From: Sindora glabra
Lineage: Eukaryota > Streptophyta > Magnoliopsida > Fabales > Fabaceae
DNA length: 64,000 nucleotides
Direction of reading: 5' to 3'
NCBI GenBank assembly: GCA_020226215.1
Contig: CM035232.1
Coordinates: 61,389,220 to 61,453,219, forward strand
Shown: piece after piece, positions 11,501 through 20,500 of the stretch
How the letters are laid out: every line of letters begins with the position of its first letter
Numbering within the stretch: position 1 is the stretch's first letter
The notes under the pieces: generated by a model
What the model was told of the DNA's origin: nothing
The model's database searches: none
The model's input: only the letters and a program-made list of their open reading frames with translations
Translations under genes and position numbers: made by a program

Positions 11501-14500
11501 ATATTCTTTAGTATTATCACTTCATAAGTTTTGCATAGAAGTATGGAATTGATTTACAATTTTAGCATGAAAGGCACAAAAAATAGTAAATAATTTAGAC
11601 CGATTTCTCATGAAATAAAGTCAAGTGACTCTTGAATAATCATAAAAAAAAGTAACAAAATATTGATAACCAAGTTTAACCACTACTGGATATGGACCTC
11701 AAACATCAGAGTGTACTAATTCAAAAGGAGATGCAACATGTTTATTAATTCTAGAAATATAAGGTGGATGATGTTGTTTAGCAAATTGATATGATTCACA
11801 ATTGAATTGTGAAATAGAACTTAAAATAGGAAATAATTTCTTTAAATACGCTAAGGAAGGATGACCCAAACGACAATGTAATTGATATGGAGTGATGGCA
11901 GCAGTAATAGCAATAGACTGAGGAACCTTGTCATTGAGCATGTATAGGCCGCCAGATTTGTATCCTCTATTAAAAATCTTCTGTATCAACAGATCTTAAA
12001 AAATACAATAATCGGGAAAGATGAAAACACCACAATTATAGGCACGCATTATTTGACTAATAGAAAGTAAGTTGAAAGGAAATTTAGAGAGGCGTAAAAC
12101 ATTACATAAGGAATATTAGAGGTAACATTTACTGTACCATTCCTAACAATTGAAGTAGTAGACCCGTTTGCTATAGTAACACAAGAAAAGGAAGAAGTTT
12201 AGAAGGAAGATAAGATATCTGTGTGATCCTTCATATGATCAGTGATCCTAAAGTCAATTACTCATTTAGATTGGAAATTGAAAAGATATGCAGTGGGATT
12301 ACTTGATTGAATCAAAATTGCAAAGGATTCAGTAGGTGGTGGCTGTTTAGAGGCTTGAAATTGTGGGTATTCAATATATTCACTTTCAGATATGCTCATA
12401 ATAAATTGTTTCCCTTCTATATCTGACTTTTGATCAATTATCTTTCCATCAACTGAAAGCAAATCCATAGCCGTAATAGAAGGAGATTTACTGTTATTAT
12501 TGTGTCTAGTTTTCACACCCAAATCAAAGGGATTTGCCATTATGACAAAAATAATTGAAAAACAACACTAAAATATGCCAAAAGTTCAGAAAGTTGTAAT
12601 CAGAGTGCCCAAATCACAAATCTAACCACACAGGGGGATGCAGAATTTGCCCAGAAGGTTGCGGAAAAAATTGCATCGCCAAAGGATTGCGTATGCACCA
12701 CCATGAGCCGGGATAAGCTACCGCACATGTTGTTTAGGTGCCTTCGCAAGTGCCAGATGTGTTGCTCATGCACTGGTCCGGTGAAATCGCCGATCACTGA
12801 TCTGCAATTCTGTGAACCTAGATCTGTGAAAAACTTCTTGGTCCACCTTTAATCACACCAAACAATAGCTCTTTGGTATTGCAATATTGTGTACTCTTTA
12901 TGATCAGAAAATTAGATCTGGGTTTTCTAATCCAACATCCCTAAGTTGTTGTTATCTCCTTCGTGACTTACTCATGCATCAAAATTAAAAAGAAAGGAGA
13001 AGGGGGGAAGAAGAAGAAGCTATTTTTTTTTTTTTTTTGGTCTTTGATTTGAGTAGGAGAAAGATACTTAGATAGAGACTTTGATACCATGTTAAGAGAG
13101 TATAATTCTTGAAGTCATCCACCTACTGGAGGCTAACATATCTATTTATAATAAAAATATAGGGTTACAAGAGATAGGTTCATGGCTCATATATCATAAT
13201 AAATAAGAAACTAACAAACCTAATCCTTATTTTACTAACAAGAGAAATTCACAAAACATTGGTTTGTATACTCCCATACTTATTAGTTCTCCTTGGGTTC
13301 ATCTAAGTGTGGGATTTGTGCAAGGATTGCTAGAGATTCCTAAAAGGGCACAATTCTAAATTAGTTGTGGTTGATTGTGTCTAAAATAGCTTATGCATCT
13401 AATGTGGCTAATTTATTTTTCAAAGAAATAGTGTGGTTGCATGGAGTCCCTAGTTCAATTGTGTTTGATAGAGATGTAAATTTATGGGGCATTTTTGGTG
13501 AACATTATGGAGGAAGTTGGGAAGACAACTACAATATTCTAATACGTGCCATCCATAAACAGATGGTCAAATTGAAGCCTTGGAAATTTATTGCGAAGCA
13601 TTGTTGGAGAACATATCAAGCAGCTTGTGACAGCTGGGTTTCTAATAGCTTTATTGTATTTTATTAAGTAACTTAGGGTTTGTTTGTTTTCTATTTTTAG
13701 AAACAGTTTTCTGTTTTTTTGGCTTTAAAAACAGAAGCTGTTTGGTAACTTGTTTTTAGAATTTATTTTTAAAAACTGTTCTCTAAATGTGTAACTTAAA
13801 AACAAGAAAACAAATAATTTTTAGTTGTTTTTTGAATTTGTTTTCTTATTTTGAATGTTAATTTTGTAATTAAATGAAATATTTTTATTTATTTATAATA
13901 TTAATTACCCTCAAATCTTAATTTTCCTTCTATTCAAAAATAATTTTTGAGAACAAGAAAACAATTTTTAAAACAGTTTTTGAAAAGTTTTTAAAAATAT
14001 AAAAACAAAAACATATCTAAACACACCCTTAGATCGCTAATCTTCCTCAAGGGTTAAGGAATTGTCTTTAGGAAATCTTAGGGGTTAAGTATTGTATCCT
14101 GTATAAAGAGGACCAAAGCCGATTGCAGAAATTGGTTTTTGAGAAGAAATTTAGAATCTGTTCTTCTAGTTTTTTCTGGCTCATTAACCAGAGGATAACC
14201 CATCTTGGTTTGGTTTTCATCCTCCGTTTCATTCCTTCCTACTCTAATATCTCAGGCCCTAGAATTTCTTATTCTTACATCACCCACGTAAAGTGTAGAA
14301 CGATCATGTGTGTGTTTAGGTTTCTTGCAATAGGTACAATAAGGGTGATCACTACCACAACCATTAATACTTCGTCCACCTTATTGCCACAGCTTCCCTT
14401 TTGGCCACAAGAACTAGATTTTGAAATTAAACTAGAGGTGTCTACAGGACTATGTGAACTTGGAGGTGTGTGGAGTAATTGTCAAATCAAACTCCTAATC

Positions 14501-17500
14501 ATAAAGACTTTTGAACTGGTTAGGATTTGATTACGCATTGAGTCATAATCTAAATGAATTCCCTAAAGGATAAATACCATGCAAAGTTGATTAAATTTAT
14601 TTTCAAATACTTTGATTTCACTTGTGACAAGTTGCTATTTTAATTTAGATATGATTGCTTGGGTCTTTGTTAAATAAGCAAACATGTCATGATCAGGTTC
14701 CTTGATATTCACTAAGTTGGTTGCTACACTATACAACCTTTGAATATCGTTGGTGTATAGTTGTTTTGTTTGTTCCCAAAAGAGATGTCATGTTTTGTAT
14801 GGACGAAAATAAACAATCAACTTTAGGATGACATATTGCCACCATAATACACATAATTGAGCATCAATTTTCTTCTAATTCTCCTTCTCTATTTTAGAAA
14901 TTTGATCAGTGGGTAGGGGTGGGCATCAATCGAATTTGAGCAGTTTAATGGAGCTCAATCACCTAACCAATTCTAATTAAGAATGCAAAAATTTCAACTG
15001 AATTGAATTGACATCAAACACATAATGGATGTAAATTGATTTCTCTATTTACTTCATTTGAACTCCATCAAGTGAGAGCATGCACTAGTACTTGTTAAGC
15101 AGTAGAAAGAAAATAAAAATTGTGAGAAGTGTTAAAAGAGAATTTGTAATGCCATACTCTCAACCAAGTTAGATAGTCACTGTGTATAATATAATATGGG
15201 GTACATACTGTTAGATATAAGTGATATGAGACATAATATTACTTATTTACTAACACTTTCTATCAAGCTAGATTATAGATATCAATCATGCCCAACTTGT
15301 CACATATTTCATCAACTCGTTTCCTTGGAAAAGTTTTAGTAAATAGATCAGGCAATTAATCTCCAGTTCTAGTGTCTAAGATTCATGACCCTTTCTTGTA
15401 ACTTTTGCCGAATAAAATGATAGTCAACCTCTATATGTTTAGTTTGTTTATAAAAAATTGGGTTGGAAGCAATGAGTAGCAACTCGATTGTCATACTACA
15501 ATTGCATAATTCCATGAGTCTTGATGCTAAGTTGTTGAAGAAGGTAAGCCACCTGTACAAGTTTGGACGTAGCATGAGCCATAGTTTAGTATCTAGACTC
15601 TGCATTGGAGTGAGACATAACTGCTTGTTTTTTGCTTTTCCATAGCACAAAGTTTTCACCAACACATAATAATTAGAAGTAGATTTCTAATCTATAGGAC
15701 ATCTTATCCAATTTGTATTAGAAAAAGTCTTTATTCTGTAATGACCATGATTTTCATACAAGACCCTTCGACTAGGTTCCTCCTTCAGATACGTTAGATT
15801 GTGTGTAAGAATATCTTAGTAAGAGGTTTTTCGGGAACATAGTGAGCTAGTTCAATTTTCACATCAATCTCTTGTATCGTTCAAATGGAAAAGGCCCAAA
15901 AAATAGGTAAATTAAAAAAATGTAATATTAGAAGATATAAGATAAGGATTTAACTCAAAGGAAAAAACACCTATACTCCTTTTGAGTGCAAGAATACCCA
16001 AGAAAAATATACTTCAAAGATTGATGATCCAATTTGGATACCTAGGGATTATTATTATGAACGAAATATGTGCAACCAAAGATATCTGGGGGAATAGAAA
16101 ATAAGGATTTAGAGAGAAACAAAATAGGGTACTTGTTATTCAAGAATTGAAAAGGGCTTGTGATTAATCAGAAAATAAACTGTATATACTAAAAAAATTT
16201 TAGAAATCTTCATTTGAAATAGAAGAGCATAAGAAACTTTCATTAAATGATGATTCTTTCTTTTAGTTATTTCATTTTTTTGTGGAGTAATTGCATGAAA
16301 AGACTGATTAATTATACCATATTATGAGAAATAAGTTGAAAACTACGTAGAAAAATACTTTATGGCATTATCATTTTGTAAATTGCGAATAGTTGTGTAA
16401 AACTGATTTGTAACTTTAGCATGAAAAGTACTAAAAAGTACGAAAAATATTAAATAACTTTGAATGATTTTCATTAAATAAGGTTAAGTCATTCTTGAAT
16501 AATCATCACAAAAGATATGATAATGAAAACCAGATTTTGAAAAAAAATTGGGCAAGGCCCCTAAATATCCAAATGCATTAATTTAAATAAGGATGAAACC
16601 CACTTATTAACTTAAGGGACATAGGATTGATGGTGTTATTTAGCAAACACAGTCTAAATGAGAAATAGATTTTAAATTATGACATAATTTTCGTAAAGAT
16701 ATCAAATGAAGGATGACCTATGTGATAATGCGACTAATGTGGAGTGGGGGTAACAACAATGGAAATTGGTTAAGTAAATTTTTCTTGTAGCACATAAAAT
16801 CCCCTAGATTCATATCTTCTATTAAAAATCTTGTTTGACAACAAATACAATAATTAGGAAAGAAAATACCACAGTTATAAGTATATGTAATTTGATTGAT
16901 TGAAAGTAAATTAAATTGAAAGTTTGGGATATACAAAATATTAGACAAAGAAATATAAAAAATGATACTAACCACATCACTTACAACAACAGGAGCAGTA
17001 AACCCAATTTTTTAAGTAATATGAGAAGGATGAGAAATATTAAAGACAAGATACTTGTTTGATTTGTCATATGATTAGTAGCTCTAAAATAAATAACTCA
17101 TCTAGAATTGGATTTGGAGAGACATGTAATGAGATTACCTATTTGAACTGTCATGGCAATGGGTTAAGTAGACGGCGACTGTAAGAAAGTCTTCAATTCA
17201 AAGTACTCAGCATATTCACTATTAGACAATAATTTACCATTATTTTTTAATTCTTGTGCCATATGTGCAAACCTAGATGGCTATGTATTCTTTCCCTCCA
17301 ATTTTGGGTAAAATCTCTTGATGTATCTTTGCTTTTGACAATAAAAACAAATCAAAACTGAATCTCCTCCTTTGTTATAGTTATCTCACACTTTTCCTCT
17401 CCCCCTACCACCTTTAATATTACCGTGACCACCTTGAGTACTTCAGTCTAACTAATACAGCTGATTAATTTAGAGTTGAAAATAGAGAAGAGGAAGAGAC

Positions 17501-20500
17501 GTCCTTGGATGCTTTTTGAACTCGATAATAAGCTATCTTTCAAGTGAGTGGCTTAGTTCTAGACAAAATCTAACGTGTTGTGCTAAGCTCAAGAGGTAAA
17601 TGCATTAGATAAGACAAAAATGCTAGTTCTCATTAAGAATGCATTTCATTAACATGATGGGCAAAAGAGAATTCCATGAACTCAGTATAAATTTGAACGT
17701 TGGTCTTACTTCTTTTATTTGACTAAAATAAGGACATAGTTAAATCATATATTTGGTTTAGATCATCTTTTTTTGAATATAGTAACTCAATGAACTCCCA
17801 CAATTCCTTAATAGGATGACAATGGGCAGTATTATTCTCAACTTCACTAGCTATAGTGTTACACACCAACCTAAGTAACTGATGATTCTCTACAATCCAT
17901 TATTGATATGGATCGTCTGTAAGGGACTATTGAGTGAGATGGTGTGACATATGAACCTCATCAAAATAATATTCAATTGTCCATTTTCAAGTAACACATT
18001 GTTGTCCTTCAACATTCAACTTCCCTTTAGTTATTTTTTTACTAACTAGAAGTAATTTTGAAAAATTAGATTTGATTTTTGTTTTTCTTGTTGTTTTTTA
18101 TTTTCCTAGACTTTTAGGAGCCCCAATCATGGTGATACCGAAGCTATCATCTATAATGAGCAACTTTTCTAGACAGTAGATTATGAACCAAAGAATTACC
18201 CAAAAATAACAGAAACACATTGCTGGAGTCATTAAATTGCAAAATGAACCTCACAGGATAACTCAGAAACCTTCAAAACAACATTTGATTGGAGCTTACT
18301 ACCATTCAGATTATCATGTACCACCTTTCACCTCTATGCATCGGCTTCATGTGCTGCTGTACACTTGCACGTGTGATGTCAGGCACTGCCTCACTAGGAA
18401 CATTTCATTGCGATTTGTCGTTTGATGTATCTAGACCCTCCTTCCAGTGATCAGAACAATCTTAACCATGCTAAACAGCACTGTTGCTGCCAATTGTCAC
18501 TATACACTGCCACCAAATAATAACTCTTAAGGTCTAGGTTTCTACCAATATTGGGCCTAAATTGGTGCCAATCCCACTATGATCTTAGTCATGCATAAAA
18601 AAAGGGACAAAAAGAGAGCTAGCTTTTTTTTTTTCCTTTTTAATTCTTGGGTTTGTGTTGATTAGGGTGGGAGAAAGATACCTAGATGGCTCTAGATATC
18701 ATGTTAATGTTAAGAGAGTTTGTAATGTGTCACAAGTTGACAGTTGTGACAGTTCGATAGGCAAACGTGCTCGAATTGAGATAAGACTTTGTGGAAAAAC
18801 CAGTATGTTGTAATGGTCCTATGGTTGTAATTTGGGATTAATCCGGCAAGTGTACTATTTTTCCAATTTTCCCAAGTTTGGGGGTATTTTGGTCATTTCG
18901 GAAGGTTTGAAAATTTGATGGAGTTTGAGAAGCCTGTATTTGTGATCCTTGCATTACTATTTTCATGTTGATTGGTTTTCGAGTGAAACGGACATCCAGA
19001 GCATGACAAAAAGGACTTGTGACAATTCAGAAAAAGTATGTCTACTTTTGCTAGAGGCCCTTTTGTTTAAAATGCTCTTTAAGGGAGTGGAGTGCTCCAA
19101 GGGTCTAGTAGGGCACCTAAATAGTGAGCTAGGGACGTGAGTGCATTGGCTTGTAGCCATCCCCCTGCACACTCCAAACTATGGAATGGCGTATAAACCA
19201 ATCCCCCTGCACACTCCAAACTATGGAATGGCGTATAAACCAAGCGACTGGGGTGCCCTTCTCCCTATTTAATTGTCCCTTCGGCCCGTATTACCTGGAG
19301 GCTTTTTGTGTAAAAGGATCTTGTGATTTGGCATATGTGAGAGCGCTTTGGCGATATACGATATTGGTGTGCGGACATGTTCATGGGACTTGTTGTATAT
19401 GTGATAAGTCTTCGCTATCCCGTTATCTCTACCAAACGTGCCAAATAAGAGTTGTAATGTGGGAAAGCTGACATGTTCGTCAAGAGTGGCCAGCATATAT
19501 AGCATAGTTTCGATTGGAGAGCTGCGGGCCCATGACATTAATGCCATGCTTTCAACTAAGTTTGATAGTCACTATATATAATATAAAGTATATGTTGTAA
19601 GATATAAGTAATGTGGGATATAATATTACTTATCTATTGACAAAAAGATTGACCAAAGTGTGAGAAGGCCAACCATGGAGTAAAGGATGAGGAGGGGTTG
19701 ATGGTGTTTGTGTCATGGCAGCAGCAAATTGTCCCAACAAGAAAGAGAATGGAACCAAGAGGGAAATAAAAAATATTCACTCCAAAGCTTCATTTTATTA
19801 TTCAAATTCTTCAGCTCACAAAGATTCAAGAGGTAAGCGATACTTAAAGGGAAAATAAAATATACATCAATTCATACGCCGTCAAGGATATTTGGAGCTA
19901 AAAAGTTATTTACTTGTTTTGCAAATTTCATATGATTTGGGTTACTACAATGTGTTGTTACAAAGGTATTGAGTTACCCATAATCAATTTTGATTCTATA
20001 CTACATAGCTTTCTATACTTGTTAGTTGGGAAGTTGGTTTGCAATGAGAGAAGAAAACTTAGTTGGGAACAAGACGAAAAGCACAAAACAAGAATGGTCG
20101 GGTTTTAGTTTGACGCGGTCTATATTAAGGTCACCCATAATCGACTGACAATTGAAATTAGGCTTCTATCTTAGCTCGACATTGTCTGTTCGTCTTAGTT
20201 CATCCACTCTTATCTGTGTATTTTTAGGTTGTGGCTGGTGGTTGGATTCGGAAGAAAAAAATTTGCCCACCCCAATCAGCAAATGTAGTTAAATGAACCA
20301 TGACGCCATTGGCCATGAACCATAATTCAATGGAATCAGCCCAAGAAGGATAATTTTTGCCATTCAACTTTTCATTACAAATTGTTGGTGTGCCCAAAAA
20401 TGAAAAAGAGAGAGGATAATATTTACAGCTCGTTCTTCAAATATTTTGGTACATTCGAGTTTTAGTTTCTTCTTGTTTTAATTTATTTTTCCTTTAGAAA

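Larger units (their letters stand above)
8779..13240 (-). mobile_element. Copia-2: full-length but decayed copia element
   Basis: A - strand Ty1/copia element of about 4.46 kb between LTRs 8779-8939 and 13090-13240. The primer-binding site (- strand tggtatcaaagt, 13078-13089) and the purine tract (- strand cttgagagggag, 8940-8951) are in the expected places. In element order it has a shortened gag (12540-12262), a protease remnant near 12250, GAG-pre-integrase and integrase (11989-11100), reverse transcriptase (about 10600-9624) and RNase H (about 9600-9000). Stops and frameshifts occur throughout. Flanks give AAAGA on the left and AGAGA on the right, a 4-of-5 target duplication. It is inserted within the gypsy integrase. 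Confidence 0.85.
6504..14279 (+). mobile_element. Ty3/gypsy element, internally deleted
   Basis: A + strand gypsy element with matching LTRs at 6504-6799 and 13626-14279 (the latter about 298 bp once an inserted MITE is removed). A primer-binding-site remnant (tttggcatcaaagtg, initiator-Met type) directly follows the 5' LTR. Gag spans about 6842-7967, RNase H 8165-8430, and the zinc-binding and integrase region 8640-8778 continues at 13241-13620. Most of protease and reverse transcriptase is missing between 7967 and 8160. The integrase end and polypurine tract are missing before the 3' LTR. It sits inside copia-1 and is itself interrupted by copia-2 at 8779-13240. No clear target duplication was found. 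Confidence 0.8.
15130..19642 (-). mobile_element. Copia-3: decayed copia element inside the hAT-like element
   Basis: A - strand copia element with LTRs at 15130-15255 and 18708-19642, the latter split by an 810-bp insert. RNase H remnants lie at 15369-15665 (TKHIEVDYHFIRQKL). Integrase and protease-side fragments run from 16000 to 17200, including NILYIPNFQFNLLSINQI at 16718-16975. Flanks AGAAG (15125-15129) and AAAAG (19643-19647) are a 4-of-5 target duplication. Many stops and indels make it inactive. Confidence 0.75.
18708..19642 (-). repeat. Copia-3 5' LTR, split by a solo LTR
   Basis: The first part (18708-18727) and second part (from 19539) together match 15130-15255. The insert lies at 18728-19537. 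Confidence 0.75.
14913..20274. mobile_element. hAT-like non-autonomous DNA transposon, split by copia-3
   Basis: The ends form an inverted repeat: left gtaggggtgggca, right tgcccacccca. The flanks are ATCAGTGG (14905-14912) and ATCAGCAA (20275-20282), a decayed 8-bp target duplication with 6 of 8 matches. Removing the element restores a continuous copia-1 gag reading (TTFAD then QISKIEKE). Without the copia-3 insertion it is about 0.85 kb, too short for a transposase. The AGGGGTGGGCA terminus is common among plant hAT-derived elements. Confidence 0.65.
2790..20390 (-). mobile_element. Copia-1: oldest copia element, fragmented
   Basis: A decayed Ty1/copia element on the - strand whose parts are separated by later insertions. 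The gag N-terminal part is at 20275-20385 (EKLNGKNYPSWADSIELW). The rest of gag, with a CCHC-type remnant (CTYCKKPKHTHDR), is at 14280-14904. The gag tail is at about 6150-6360, integrase end at 4989-5201 (HVFGCVCYAHDL), reverse transcriptase at about 3900-4640, and RNase H at about 3100-3600. A 3' LTR ends at 3082 next to a purine tract (- strand caacttgagggcaatg). Many stops and frameshifts interrupt it. I could not find the 5' LTR, and the outer borders are approximate. Pieces are assigned to one element because gag reads continuously across the two insertion points. Confidence 0.65.

Noticed and set aside
19181..19471. 96-residue open frame with a repeated MEWRINQ
   Set aside because: It reads through the 42-bp tandem duplication of the solo LTR; both strands are open here and neither shows protein motifs.
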